Below are positions 1 through 9,355 of a stretch of 64,000 nucleotides of DNA, piece by piece. Every line of letters starts with the position of its first letter. Within the stretch, counting starts at the first letter, position 1. The position numbers were made by a program, and so were the translations under genes. Origin of the DNA: Neostapfia colusana (lineage: Eukaryota > Streptophyta > Magnoliopsida > Poales > Poaceae); the NCBI GenBank assembly GCA_030760725.1, contig JASWHV010000010.1:30881760-30945759 (forward strand), in the 5' to 3' direction. The notes under the pieces are model-generated. The model saw only the letters and a list, made by a program, of their open reading frames with translations. It ran no database searches and was not told the DNA's origin.

Positions 1-1
1 T

Positions 2-1777
2 GCCAAACCCTCCCCCAGAACCGACAGAACCCAAGCCGCCGATAAAGGGAAAGGAAAAGAGCCAGCCCCCGGGCATCTAGAGAAAAAACGCGCTCGGTCT
101 CCTCCGAGGTTGCTGCCTGTGCCAAGCCAGGGTGCCGGAGCTACTTTGCTTCCATCTCCTGGAGGTGCTGGTCCATCGGGTGGCGACCCAAAGAGGTCCC
201 GAGTGTCCCTCCCCGGCGGGTCTCTTCCCAGACAGCAGCCGTCCAAATCAGCCCAAGTATCTCGCCATCCTCCCTCGAGCGGCGGGGCTCCCAGGACGGA
301 TGTTGGTGGGGCGATGCCGGCGAGCGCGCCGGAGGTCCAGGCGTCCCATTCCGCGACCGTTCCAGCCGCTGGTCCTGGCAGTTCAGCTACAGCCCAGAGG
401 CCAGTGCTGCAAGCTCGCTGGAGCGCTCATGCCGCCCAGTAAGTGTTATTCTTTCTGACTCATAGGAGCAGAGCTCCTGCCTCTTCTCTTATTCTGAGGG
501 CTTCTTCTTCTTTGCAGGGACCGACCGGCTGCCAGGGGCGGGCCTCTTATCCGGCCGCCTTCAACCAGCGGGGGCTCCGCGCCTCGGCACCTGGGGACCG
601 CGGCGGCCGCCATAGCTCCCAAATCGACGGGGGCAGTGGCCGCAGTGGCCGTATCTGCTCCTACCCGCCCTCCTTCACCAGTCCAGAAGCCAGGTCTTGA
701 GACCGGGAGGGCTGCTGTAGGTGCGCCTACTGGCCCCCTGGCCTGCTTAGGACAGCGCCCCACCGTAGCTGCTGAGGCGCCGGCGCTCCCGCCGGTCTTG
801 GACTCGTCCGGGGGGTCCAGCAGCGCGACTCCTGCTCCCCCTGCTCCGGTGCCCGTGTGGGACGCCCTGGGCGTGCCCAGACCAGCACCCGGCAGCTCCA
901 ATCTTCCTTTGAGCAGGAGCGGAAGGCATTGGCCGGCGAGAGGGAACGCCTTCTCAGCTGGCAGCAGCGGGACCGGGCGGACCTCGACTCAAGGCAATCA
1001 AGGCTTGAGGCCACAAGTGCTCTGCTTAGCACCCAGAAGAAGGCCATTAGCCGCTTGGAGTTAGAGGCCCAGCGGGTTCGTGCCACCTACCGCGAGGCTC
1101 TGGCCAAAGCTGAAGCCAAAGCCAAGGAGTGTTCCACCGCCGCGGAGGAGTTGCAGCTACAGGTAGCCCGTCGGGAGCACGCCGTCGCTGATCGGGAACG
1201 CGCTGCTGCGGCCGAGGAGGAGAAGACCACCGCTCGGCTGAGGGCCAAGGTGGAGGAGCTAAGGGCTCAGACTGAGGAGCTGGAGCTCCGTGAGTCGGCT
1301 GTCGCCGCGAGGGAGGAGCAGTCTTCCAAGGAGCTTCAGGCGGCGATGGATCGCGAGCGAGCGGCCCGCCAAGAGGTAGAGAGGCTCCAGTCCTTGCGGA
1401 CTGCCGAGGCCCAGGCGGTCTGGTGCTTCATTGCTAAGGCGGGATCCGCCTTGGCTCCTCTTGGTTTTAGCCCTGTACAGGTGGAGACCCCAGCACGGCC
1501 GGTGTCCGAAGCGGCCCCAGCCCTTGAGTCTCTCGGCGACGAGCTAGGTCGGCTCGAATAAGTGATCGCCGACGAGCTGGAAGCGGAATGTCGGGGCCTT
1601 GCGAAGGAGGTTGCGATGCACGTTCTGTCGTGCTTCATTAGCCGAGACCCTTCCTTTTCTCTGGGGCCGGTCCGTTTAGGACCCATCGCCGACCAGGAGG
1701 AAGCTGCCAGGGCCGAAGTCGAGGACTTAGCTGCCCTCGTGTCCTCTAGGTTTCATCGGGAGTCCGGGGACCCCTAG
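2..1777 (+). pseudogene. Antisense coiled-coil ORF (aORF) of element G, degenerate, with a putative intron
   Basis: This reading frame runs opposite to G gag-pol and is homologous to the intact aORF of H at 61444-59654. Shared stretches include EKKRARSPP near the N-terminus, ARWS, an AGSALxPLGFSPV block and a SRDPSFSL block near the C-terminus. The frame is open from base 2; the true start is before or near the window edge. Removing a GT-AG intron at 439-517 keeps the Pro/Ala-rich region open to about 1060. A frameshift near 850-900 then moves into a long Glu/Arg/Ala-rich coiled coil (about 890-1400). A TAA stop at 1559-1561 splits off the last segment (1562-1777), which continues in the same frame. 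The function is unknown. A structural role is possible from the coiled coil, but nothing catalytic is visible. Confidence 0.7.
439..517 (+). other. Putative 79-bp intron in the aORF of G
   Basis: The donor is CCCA followed by GTAAGTG, and the acceptor is a pyrimidine-rich CTTCTTCTTTGCAG before GGACC. Splicing joins the frame ending ...WSAHAA to the frame that runs through the Pro/Ala-rich segment to about 1060. Unspliced, the first frame ends at a TAA just inside the intron (440-442). The homologous ORF in H has no interruption at the matching place (after its ARWS stretch). The call rests on site quality plus frame restoration; no transcript was seen. Confidence 0.6.
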
Positions 1778-2049
1778 GCATCCGCCCTCGTGTCCACAAG
1801 GCCCTGTACTTCCTTTTTTATTTTTGTTGAGTCTGTAGCCCAGCTCGTGGAGCCTTTGTATGGACAGACTCCTGTTTCTTTCTGTGTCTACATGCCCTAG
1901 TCTCCTTCTTGGCCTTTCCTGACCGAGCCCTTAGCTCCGCAAGGACTCGGAGGCCTTGACCAATCTCGAAGCTCTGCATAGACACCTTGTCCGGGTCCCC
2001 ACTGTATACTAAGGGTTCCGGAGGTCTCCAGGACCCGCCTCACGAGATC
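1778..2049. other. Downstream flank of the G aORF, no gene
   Basis: No coding frame is supported. The stretch around 1920-2000 resembles, in inverted orientation, the sequence at 59530-59610 next to the aORF of H (CTCCGCAAGGACTC, CGAAGCTCTG), so it is element sequence conserved between G and H. Confidence 0.6.
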
Positions 2050-2275
2050 GGAGGGGGGTCCGAGCCTGTTGGTCACGTGGCGGGCCCGGAGCTCCCGCCT
2101 GAGAGGAGGTCCGGGCTCGCAGGACACGTGGAGGCCCCGGGCCTCTCCCCGCAGAGGGGGGAGGTCCGACTTCTGTAGACCACGCGGCGGTCCCGGAGCT
2201 CCCCTCAAAGAGGTGGGAGGTCCGGCCCTGCTGGACACGTGGGGCCTTCGGACCTCGCCCCTGTGAGGGCTAGCC
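2050..2275. repeat. G-box minisatellite downstream of the G aORF, ~4 units of ~55 bp
   Basis: CACGTGG, or its one-base variant CACGCGG, recurs at 2074, 2125, 2181 and 2235, a spacing of 51-56 bp. Between G-boxes each unit holds a self-complementary stretch built from CCGGAGCTC and GAGG(A/T)GGTCCGG. The same unit recurs in the LTRs of this family and beside the aORF of H. Confidence 0.85.
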
Positions 2276-2813
2276 CTTTGATCTTACCTTAGGGTTTTTG
2301 GCCTACCGTGATCCCGTAGCGGCCCCCTGGTAGGTGCGTTCTATTGGGTGGATGCGCCTACCATACTCCTGCGGGGAGCTGAGGCTGAGAAGTCCTGCAC
2401 ACAAGTAAGGAAAAAGTAATTCTCTTTGGGGGCTCCCCCCTCTATTCCTTAGTCGTATCTGCAGCAAATTCCGACTAAACATGAAAATGAGAAGAGGGAG
2501 TTGAACGCATAGTGAGCACGCGTTAGTAGGGTAATCATAAAAATTTAATAAGTAAATTAAATGAGTACCAAAGAAGAGCAACGTAGGGTAGGTTTCTTTT
2601 CATATAAATTTCCATACGGGGGAAGGCGGGCCGCATATGTAGGCCACGACCCACCTCAAGGGAAGCAAGACTCTACGCGCTTGGGGTCGGAACCAGGCGA
2701 AGCTGAACGTAGTCCTGGACCGTCCCCTGAGGCTTAGTTGCTCCAAGCCCTGTTCACGGACTTTTATGGAAATTACTACAAAAAGAAGGGCCTGCCCTAT
2801 TGTTGCTCTAGGG
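2276..2813. other. G internal sequence between the integrase remnant and the G-box array, no gene recognised
   Basis: Mixed-composition sequence with no coding frame that matches retroelement domains. By position it should be the post-pol region of G. Confidence 0.5.
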
Positions 2814-3350
2814 GTAGAACTTACAGCGGTGTTCCGTGTTCCGAAGGTTCGGGAGCGGGTCCCTGTCATCGGTTCTGGGGAATGGTCCCAGGCCCGGGAT
2901 GCCCAGCCCTAGTACGGCAAATGGCCATGCGGGCTGGATCATCTGTACCGTCCAAGCCGGTGTATGGATCTGCTTGGCGTGGAACAGGCACGCCTAGCAG
3001 CTCTCGACCAGCTCGACGGCATTCTGGAGTGTTGCCGGCTAGTAGAAGCCATGCCGAAAGGCTTTACCGACAAGCGTGCGTGACGAAGAATGACTCCCAC
3101 ATTCGCCTCCATGGATCTCAGCGAACAAGTCGCAGCCTTCCCCCTGGGTTATGCACCACAATAGGATGTGGTTGGCGCCACGTCGGTAGAGATACCCCTC
3201 TACCGCCATGTGTCTCTTAGCCATACGCGCAATCCGTTCAGTGGATACACGTTCATCAGGGAGGATATTGTCTTTCAAGTAGTCCCGGACCTCCGTGATC
3301 CATGCATCGGGTCTGACTCGAGCATCTGGATCTTGAGCGCTGGGTTGCAC
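2814..3350 (-). pseudogene. Integrase remnant of G, catalytic core deleted
   Basis: On the minus strand the first part carries the pre-integrase linker (AWITEVRDYLKDNILP), a GYLYRRG motif, an HGGECGSH-like zinc-binding stretch and an FYWP...CxxC(L)FHAKQIHTPA motif typical of Tat-type integrase N-termini, followed by a WPFAVLGLGIPGPFP-like stretch. At about 2850-2865 this jumps directly to a C-terminal motif, PLPNLRNTEHRCKFYP, which normally lies more than 200 residues later. The D,D-35-E catalytic core is therefore missing. There is also a stop codon within the zinc-binding region (between ESC and ACLFH). The product would be non-functional. Confidence 0.75.
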
Positions 3351-3553
3351 GGAGTCCCCAGTGACACTTATGATCCTTGGCGGCGCTCATGGCCGCCGGG
3401 ACCGCCAGCTTCAAGGTGCTGGTCTAGCCCCCTTCGCCCGCCTTGGCGGGCCGGGCTGTGGGTCGCGGCAACGTCCTCTCGAGGCCCCCTTCAGGCACAG
3501 TGGCTCTGGTGGCAGTGGGGGCCCTCGTTGAAAGGTCGTCAGCTGTGGCCTTG

Positions 3554-3802
3554 CTAGCGCGCGGTACGTGGTGCAGGTCCAAGGCGAGGGGGTCTGTCTC
3601 CGCCGTCTTGGTTGATAACCAGACTGGGGATTGCCCTGAGCCAACGACTAACGAGAAGGATGAGCACTCCATACTTTGCTATGTTGTTGGCTGCCTTGGA
3701 ATTGAAACGCGCCACATACCCAGACTGCTCCCCCGATGGCGTGAGGAACAGTACGCTAGCATCGGCCCCGTACTTTCGCGAGGAGCCATCGACGAACATC
3801 AT
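3554..3802 (-). pseudogene. RNase H domain remnant of G
   Basis: The minus-strand frame begins FVDGSSRKYGADASVLFLTPSGE and continues with an ARFNSKAANNIAKYGVLI stretch. This matches the start of Tat-type RNase H domains (FVDGS, GAGVVL-like, NNxAEYxAL-like); the E of the usual AEY is K here. The rest of the domain is scrambled. The DNA between this and the RT remnant (about 3850-4300) shows only disrupted frames. Confidence 0.65.
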
Positions 3803-4299
3803 TCGATAAGGCCTGGTGAAGGTCAGGGCTCAGGGTCCTGTTTCATCGTCTTCGTGGCCCCCTGATCGTGCGTCTACTTCAGCCACAAGTGAACTAATGC
3901 TCTATTAATGTCTGTATGACGGGAAAGGGAACCTAGATTAAATTTCAGTAGCTCCGCCGCCCAATTGGCGGCATCGCCCGCAGTGTGGAGCTGTGGGGGA
4001 TAGCTTTTAGCCTGGCGAGATCGCCGGGTGCCCGACACTCGGGGGTCCTCAGGCTGCTTTGGACCTTGCGGGAAGCTCCGCTGTCGTCCCGGGAGCTCCG
4101 GGAGGTCCTGCTGGTCCTCCGGGAGGTTGTGTCGGGGATCCGAGGTCTGGTCTTCTGGTGCTTGCTTCTTGGTAGCGGAACAGGTTACTGTGGTATGGGG
4201 TTAAAGCCATTGCACGAAGACCAGAAATTTGCGGGACCCCTAGCTATGCCGAGTCGGTTTACGCCGGGATTAGCAGGTAAGGGGCGTCCTTCATCTACT

Positions 4300-4600
4300 T
4301 CAGACACAGGGGTCTGATGGGAGCCCTAGCAAGCATTTGGGAAGCGCAGCATATCACAGCCTGGTATCGAGTCTACTATTTGCTCTATCATAGGAAGAGA
4401 AAATAGGTCTTTAGGGCATGCCTTATTGAGACTGGTGTAGTGGATGCGCTTCTGGAGCTTCTCGCTGGCCCTCGGGATAATAACACGGTTTGCCAAGCGC
4501 CGGGAGCGGCGGACTCTCCGTCTCGTCGGACGGCTGGACGTCGGGAAAGACCTTTAAGTAGTGCTCCATCACCTCCCTAGGGATCTCTGGCCTCGGTGAT
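4300..4600 (-). pseudogene. Reverse transcriptase N-terminal remnant of G
   Basis: On the minus strand one frame shows IPREVMEHYL near 4590-4545. After a frame change comes LANRVIIP, then HYTSLNKACPKDLFSLP and a VDSIPGCDML segment, ending at a TAG at 4327-4325. These correspond to the RT stretches usually written as WLANVV, DYTDLNKACPKDPFPLP and CELLSFLDAYSGYHQ. No YVDD/FxDD region remains, so the RT palm is lost. At least one frameshift separates it from the protease ORF upstream. Confidence 0.7.
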
Positions 4601-4655
4601 GGCTGTCATGCAGCACATCGACCTCATGCCGGAGGGGGGCAACGACCACGCCTTC

Positions 4656-5339
4656 CTATATGCTACCCGGGCCCCCGGGTACCCGGGTGGTCTGGGTGGC
4701 ATCGGCGCTGATTCGGACGAGCCTTGTGGGGACGTCGTCCTCATCAAGGGGTTGCACGCGGGCTGCGGTGGTAGAGGCACGGTGGCGTGCACTTAGGTGG
4801 AGCTGGTTTGGTTCTGTACTGCCGAGGGCTGGCGCTCTAGTTGCTGTAAGCGCCTGAAGCCTTTCCAAGGATAATACTGCGGCAGCACGGTCTCCACAAA
4901 CCTTGAGGACGCCTGTTTGTGTAGGCATCTTCAAGACAAGGTAGCCGTAGTGGGCTATTGCCATGAATCGGTACAGGGCTAGCCTACCGATTATGGCATT
5001 GAAGGGGAGGTCAATCTCGGCCACGTCGAACAGAATGTACTCTGTCCGGTAGCTGCCCGGTGCCCCAAAGGTCACCGGGAGGCTGATGTGGCCGTAGGGA
5101 ACGACCTGTCCCGGCCCTACCCCTGAGAACGGGCTTGATGGGGCGAGCTTGGCCATCAGGATCTGCAGCTTCTGGAAGGCTGTGTGACTGATGAGGTTCA
5201 GTCCAGCCCCACCATCCACCAAAACATAGTACATCTTCACGTTGGCGATGGTAAGGGCCACCACGAGCGGCAGTTGGCTGGCCCCAGCCATGTTCCTGGG
5301 GCAGTCGGTGTCATCGAAGCTGATGGGGGTCCCATCCAC
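4656..5339 (-). pseudogene. Aspartic protease region of G
   Basis: A 227-codon open frame starts with a conserved ISFDDTDCP stretch and then has a retropepsin-like core: YYVLVDGGAGLNLIS near residues 36-50 and FNAIIGRLALYRFMAI near 113-128. The active-site motif reads D-G-G-A where the classical motif is D-S/T-G-A; Tat-type proteases often have the G form. The segment past residue ~175 is the variable linker towards RT. Taken alone the protease fold could be intact, but it lies between a deleted gag and a broken RT. Confidence 0.7.
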
Positions 5340-5965
5340 CTGAGGTGCGGTACTGCACCTGGGAGGGGAGCCACCGACGCTACCGCTCGGCGCAAGGCCT
5401 TAGCCATGCTTCGGGAAAGGGGGTCAGCGGACCCGCCAAAGATGTCACAGGGCATCTTCCAGTGCTCGTCGTCACTGGAGCTGGAGCTCCCATGATTGCG
5501 CACTGCCTTTACGGCGCGCTGGAGCTCCTGGAACTCCACCTGGCGGTCGTCGCTGTCTCGGGCCTCGACCTTCTGCTTGCCGTCCCTTTGACTATAGGGT
5601 GGGGCATTAGTTAGGGGCTGCTTCCCCTTCCGGAAGCGCTCCGCGAGCTTCTGGATTTCCCGGCATCTGGAGGAATTCCGCCGGGTTGATGCTGCCGTCG
5701 TACTTCTCAGGCAAGAGCGGCCGAAACTTGCGCGGCCATTTTGTGAAGCGAAGGCGGGGCGCGAGGGCCGCACACCCTGCTTCTGTCGCCGCAGGTTCTG
5801 ATGCCACGAACGCTTGGTTCGCGCTGAGCACCGCATGCCCCGGCCGCCATACGCAGGACATACGACTGTGGCATATTGAGTAGCAGCGCTCTTCGCTGCG
5901 GCTAGCGCACCCTCACTAGGTACACCCAGCGCTACTGAAAACCTGACGCTGGTCGGAGCCTGCAT
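5340..5965 (-). pseudogene. Gag C-terminal region of G with internal deletion
   Basis: The minus strand carries WPRKFRPLLPEKYDGSINP (about 5745-5685), the start of the capsid-like retrotransposon gag domain, and then jumps near 5660 to QKLAERFRKGKQ, a stretch found after the zinc-binding motif in H. The capsid core and the CxxxxHxxxC-like region that H retains at 8830-9355 and 38874-39060 are thus deleted in G. The tail (VEFQELQRAVKAVRNHG, a Ser/Asp-rich linker) leads into the protease frame. Several frames are used, so frameshifts are present. Confidence 0.7.
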
Positions 5966-6625
5966 TGCCGGGGTCGGCGCTGCCAGAGCCGGTTGCTGGC
6001 TCCCAGTGCAGGTATCGGTGCCGCGAACGCTTGGTTCTCCGCTGGCACAGTGTGCCCTGGTATGGGCAAGGCCGCTCCATAGACCGGGGACGCCGTTTGT
6101 AGGGCATATGGTTGTGGCATATGCTGCGCGACGTATGCCTGGGGCAGAGCTCGCGTAGCGAAGATCTGCCCTTCAGGCTGGGTCGAGGCCGACGTCATGT
6201 TGTCGCCAGCCTCTTGAGTGCGATGCCTTTCTTGACGTCGCTCGAGGAACACTCAGGCATCTTGGCCTAAGTGGCACCGTTCCATCTCTGTCCTCAGGTC
6301 CGTCGACGGAAGCTTGGTGGAGCTGGAACCCCCTCGTCTGGCCGTCAACCGTTGGCGTGCGCATCAGCGACACAGCCGGTTGGTCGGAGCGTCGTCCCCG
6401 CCGAAGTCAATGGTTTGCGGCGGCGACGACAAGACGGTCTACCTCGCGAATCCACCGCTGGGTCGCTGCCTGAGGCGCGTCCCCATCATGCGGATTGCGC
6501 AGTAGCGCCCTTGCTGCGGCTAGCGCACCCCCACCGGGTACGCCCGGCGCTACTGAAGGCCTGACGCTGGATGGAGCCTGCATTGCCGAGGTCGGCGCTG
6601 CCAGAGCCGGTTGCTGGCTCCCAGC
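5875..6625. repeat. Direct duplication inside G gag (5875-6005 and 6493-6625)
   Basis: Both copies contain GCTGCGGCTAGCGCACCC, then CCTGCATTGCC, GTCGGCGCTGCCAGAGCC and GGTTGCTGGCTCCCAG in the same order and orientation, with scattered differences. A second, weaker similarity links about 5800-5880 with 6020-6130 (CGAACGCTTGGTTC in both). The result is a partly duplicated gag N-terminus. Confidence 0.75.
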
Positions 6626-6733
6626 TTGCCCTGTCACACTCCGTCCTGAGTGTGTCATCATGTACTCTCCCCTGGTCACGATTTGCCGCGGGCGCAGGGG
6701 GGAAGAGTTTGCCGCTGAAGGAAGCTCGATCAT
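5932..6733 (-). pseudogene. Gag N-terminal region of G, rearranged
   Basis: The minus-strand start at 6733 (MIELPSAANS) matches the gag start of H at 8475 (MTKLPSAANS), shortly after the PBS. The first 108 codons are Ala/Pro/Ser-rich and end WIREVDRLV before a stop at 6407-6409. The following sequence to 5932 is Pro/Ala/Gln-rich in shifting frames and includes a duplicated piece of the N-terminus. Confidence 0.65.
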
Positions 6734-6770
6734 CTTTGCCGGCGGAAACTCGTCGCGCTAGGGGAAAAGC

Positions 6771-6788
6771 CCCCTACCTGGCGCGCCA
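6771..6788 (-). other. Primer-binding site of G
   Basis: Minus-strand TGGCGCGCCAGGTAGGGG begins two bases inside the LTR end, the standard position for a tRNA primer site. The same sequence follows the 5' LTR of H at 8420. I did not identify the tRNA. Confidence 0.8.
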
Positions 6789-6790
6789 AA

Positions 6791-7887
6791 TGTCGAAGTG
6801 TTCGGTCGACACTTCCCCCAGGCCTGCACTGGGCAGCCCGCGGAGGTTCTTTTTTCGGAGGGGCTAGTTCCTAGTGGAGAGCTTGCGCAGATGGACGAGT
6901 TAGTGAGAGCTTGACACGGCGAGTTTTACGTGGTTCAGGACGCCGGAGCGTAAAACCCTACGTCCACGGCGAGCTATGGAGCTCGCTGTATTGCTTGCTG
7001 CTCAGGGCCGGGGGCCTGAGCTTGGGGGTGAGTTACAGCTTGAGAGTGTATGGCTAGCGTATGAGTTGCAAAATGCGAACCCTTGCTATCGACGCCTACC
7101 CGAGCCTTTAATAGTCCAAGACAAGGGTGGCTTACAAGGGGAGCCGGGTCCCGACAGGTGGTCCCGGGAAGATTGTCTATTATCTACCGTATCTGTAGTT
7201 ACGCCGGTAGTTGCCTCTGGTCGGAGGCTTCTGAGTCTCCATCTTGCCGCCCTGCCCATGCCGCATGCTAGTCGTAGTGGTTGATGACGGCGCAGGCGGC
7301 ATGGGATGTCTTGTCGCGGCCTTTATTAGCTGGCAGGTTCTGACACCGCGCGCCAGTCTGTGATGCGACTGGGCGCAACGGCACCTGACAGACGCGTGCT
7401 CCGCGTTTCCGCGTCTTGGGAAGACGCGGGCCTTGAATACCTTGTACGGGCAAGGTGTGGGGCGCCTTTACGCCCGCTTCCTACCGCTCGGGGGCAGGCA
7501 GCACCGTTCTTCTGGCCACGTGGCAGGTCCGGAGCCCTTCTCTGAGGCGAGAAGGGTCCGGCCTGCAGGGCACGTGGAGCCTCCGGAGCTCTCCCCGCGG
7601 AGGGGGAGGTCCAGCTTCTGTATGCCACGTGGCAGGCCCGGAGCTCTCCTCTGCGGAGAGGGTGGTCCGGCCCCGCTGGATGTGTGGCGTCTTCGGACCT
7701 CTCTCCCGCGGAGGGGGAGGTCTGGCTTCTGTATGCCACGTGGCAGGCCCGGAGCTCTCATCTGAGGAGAGGGAGGTCCGGCCCCGCCGGACGCGTGGCG
7801 CCTTCGGAGCTCTCCCTGCGGAGAAGGGTGAGTACCTTAGGCATTTTACCCTGTGCGCGGGGGTACCCCATATCTCAGGTACCGACA
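6791..7887 (-). repeat. 5' LTR of G (1097 bp)
   Basis: On the minus strand it starts TGTCGGTACCTGAGATATGG (7887 leftwards) and ends ...CACTTCGACA at 6791, giving TG...CA ends. It aligns along its whole length with the 3' LTR of H (61936-63037). The TATA position, intact as TATAAAAG in H, reads TATTAAAG here (about 7105-7113). The U3 side holds the G-box array. The 7887 end abuts the middle of an LTR of H. Confidence 0.9.
7515..7835. repeat. G-box/hairpin minisatellite in the LTR of G, six ~55-bp units
   Basis: CACGTGG or degenerate forms (TGTGTGG, CGCGTGG) occur at 7517, 7571, 7626, 7681, 7737 and 7792, 54-56 bp apart. Two unit types alternate, so the higher-order period is ~110 bp. Each unit contains GGAGCTCTCC...GGAGAGGG-like complementary arms that could fold. 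The array lies upstream of the TATA region in LTR orientation. Confidence 0.88.
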
Positions 7888-8417
7888 ACTGCGACAAGAT
7901 ATCCCATGCCGCCTGCGCCGTCATCAACCACTACGACTAGCATGCGGCATGGGCAGGGCGGCAAGACGGAGACTCGGAAGCCTTCGCCAGAGACAACTAC
8001 CGGCATAACTGCAGATACAGTAGATAACAGTCAATCTCCCCAGGACCACCTGTCGGGTCCCGGGCCCCCCTTGTAAGCCACCCGAGTCTTGGACTATAAA
8101 AGGCTCGGGTAGGCGACGATAGCAAGGGTTCGCATTCCTGCAACTGATACGCTAGCCATTCACTCCCAAGCTGTAACTCACCCCTAAGCTCGGGACTCCA
8201 GCCCCGAGCAGCAAGCAATATAGCGAGCTCCATAGCTCGCTGTGGACTAGGGTTTTACGCTCCGGCGGCCTGAACCACGTAAAACTCTCTGTGTCAAGCT
8301 CTTACTAACTCGTCCAACCGCGCAAGCTCTCCGCAAGGGACTAGCCCCACCAAAAAAAGAACCTCCGCGGGCTGCCCAGTGCAGGCCCGGGGGAAGTGTC
8401 GACAGAACACTTCGACA
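7888..8417 (+). repeat. 5' LTR of H, right portion only
   Basis: Matches the last ~530 bp of the 3' LTR of H, from GCGACAAGA(C/T)ATCCCATGCC to ...AACACTTCGACA. A TATA box TATAAAAG lies at 8095-8102. The first ~570 bp are displaced by G, beyond the left window edge. Confidence 0.88.
8095..8102 (+). promoter_or_regulatory. TATA box of the H 5' LTR
   Basis: TATAAAAG in GGACTATAAAAGGCTCGGG. The same context is kept in the 3' LTR of H (62714-62721) and in the K fragment on the minus strand (about 63082-63092). Confidence 0.75.
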
Positions 8418-8419
8418 TT

Positions 8420-8437
8420 TGGCGCGCCAGGTAGGGG
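8420..8437 (+). other. Primer-binding site of H
   Basis: TGGCGCGCCAGGTAGGGG starts two bases after the LTR end at 8417, as in G. Confidence 0.8.
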
Positions 8438-8474
8438 GCTTTTCCCCTTGCGCGACGAGTTTCCGCCGACGAAG

Positions 8475-9355
8475 ATGACCAAGCTCCCTTCAGCGGCAAA
8501 CTCTCCCCCTCCGCGTTCACGGCGAACCATGACCAGCGGGGAGTACATGTCGACGCACTCAGGACGGAGTGTGTCGGCACAAGCTGGTAGCCAGCAGCCG
8601 ACCCCGGCAACGCCAACTCCGTCAATGCAGGCTCCGACCAGTGTGAGATCTTCTGCAGCGTTGAGCGTACACCATGGGGGTGCGCTAGCTGCAGCAAGAG
8701 CACTGCTGCGCAACCCACCTGCTGGGGATGCGCCCCATTCAGCGACCCAACAATGGGTCCGCGAGGTGGCCGCGCAAGTTTCGGCCGCACCTGCCCGAGA
8801 AGTACGACGGTAGCATCAACCCGGCGGAGTTCCTCCAGATCTACTCCACCGCCGTACTTGCCGCAGGAGGGGATGAGGCTGTCATGGCCAACTACTTCCC
8901 CGTCGCCTTGACCGGCCCAGCTCGGTCTTGGCTCATGAATCTCCCCAGGGGTCCATAACCTCCTGGGGAGAGATCTGCCGGCAGTTAGTCGCCAACTTCG
9001 GCAGCTCCTACACCCGTCCCGGCACAGAGCTTGACCTCCACGCCGTCAAGCAACAGCCTGGGGAGTCGCTGCACTCTTTCATCCAGCAGTTCTCCCAGGT
9101 ACGCAACACCATCCCGCATATTCAAAGTGCTTCTGTGGTGGTGGCGTTCCAACAGGGTGTCCGGGACGAGAAAATGCTTGAGAAGCTCGCGACCAGAGAG
9201 GTCCGCGACGTCTCTGAGCTCTTCAGCCTGGCGGACAAATGCGCCAGAGCGGCTGAAGGACGGAACTGGCACTCTCTGCCAACCTCCGAGTCAGGAGGAC
9301 AGCCCGGGTCCGGCGCTGCTGCCTATGGGGGTGGCAAGAAGCCCAAGAACCGGGG
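8475..9355 (+). pseudogene. gag of H, first part (continues at 38874)
   Basis: Starts MTKLPSAANS at 8475, shortly after the PBS. The N-terminal Ala/Pro/Ser region ends at WVREV (~8770), where the sequence jumps in a new frame to WPRKFRPHLPEKYDG. Comparison with G implies a deletion of several hundred bases here. The capsid-like domain follows: ANYFPVALTGPARSWLMNLP, then after a one-base frameshift near 8945 ITSWGEICRQLVANF, a LHSFIQQFSQVRNTIP stretch and a VRDVSELFSLADKCARAAEG stretch. These are typical of plant Ty3/gypsy gag. Element A interrupts the frame at 9355/9356. Confidence 0.8.
9351..9355. repeat. Left target-site duplication of A (CGGGG)
   Basis: CGGGG precedes the TG of A at 9356 and recurs at 38869-38873 after the terminal CA of A. 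Confidence 0.93.

Larger units (their letters stand above)
1..7887 (-). mobile_element. Element G: Tat-like Ty3/gypsy LTR retrotransposon, minus strand, partial and defective
   Basis: Read on the minus strand, the order is 5' LTR (7887-6791), primer-binding site, gag, protease, RT, RNase H and integrase remnants, then an ORF on the opposite strand (2-1777). The 3' LTR lies beyond the left window edge. A Ty3/gypsy element with an antisense ORF between pol and the 3' LTR is known from the Tat lineage (for example Grande and Retand); the lineage is inferred from this layout and motif style. The right end, ...CCGACA at 7887, abuts the middle of an LTR of H, so G inserted into the 5' LTR of H. The TSD partner would be left of the window. 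Gag and integrase have internal deletions, so the copy is dead. Confidence 0.85.

Noticed and set aside
446..901. A 151-codon minus-strand frame opposite the G aORF
   Set aside because: Low-complexity Ala/Gly/Arg shadow of the Pro/Ala-rich aORF segment; not matched in H.
2050..2275. A possible CRISPR-like array (regular ~55-bp spacing)
   Set aside because: The whole unit repeats with drift, there are no unique spacers, and the context is a plant retroelement; it is a minisatellite.
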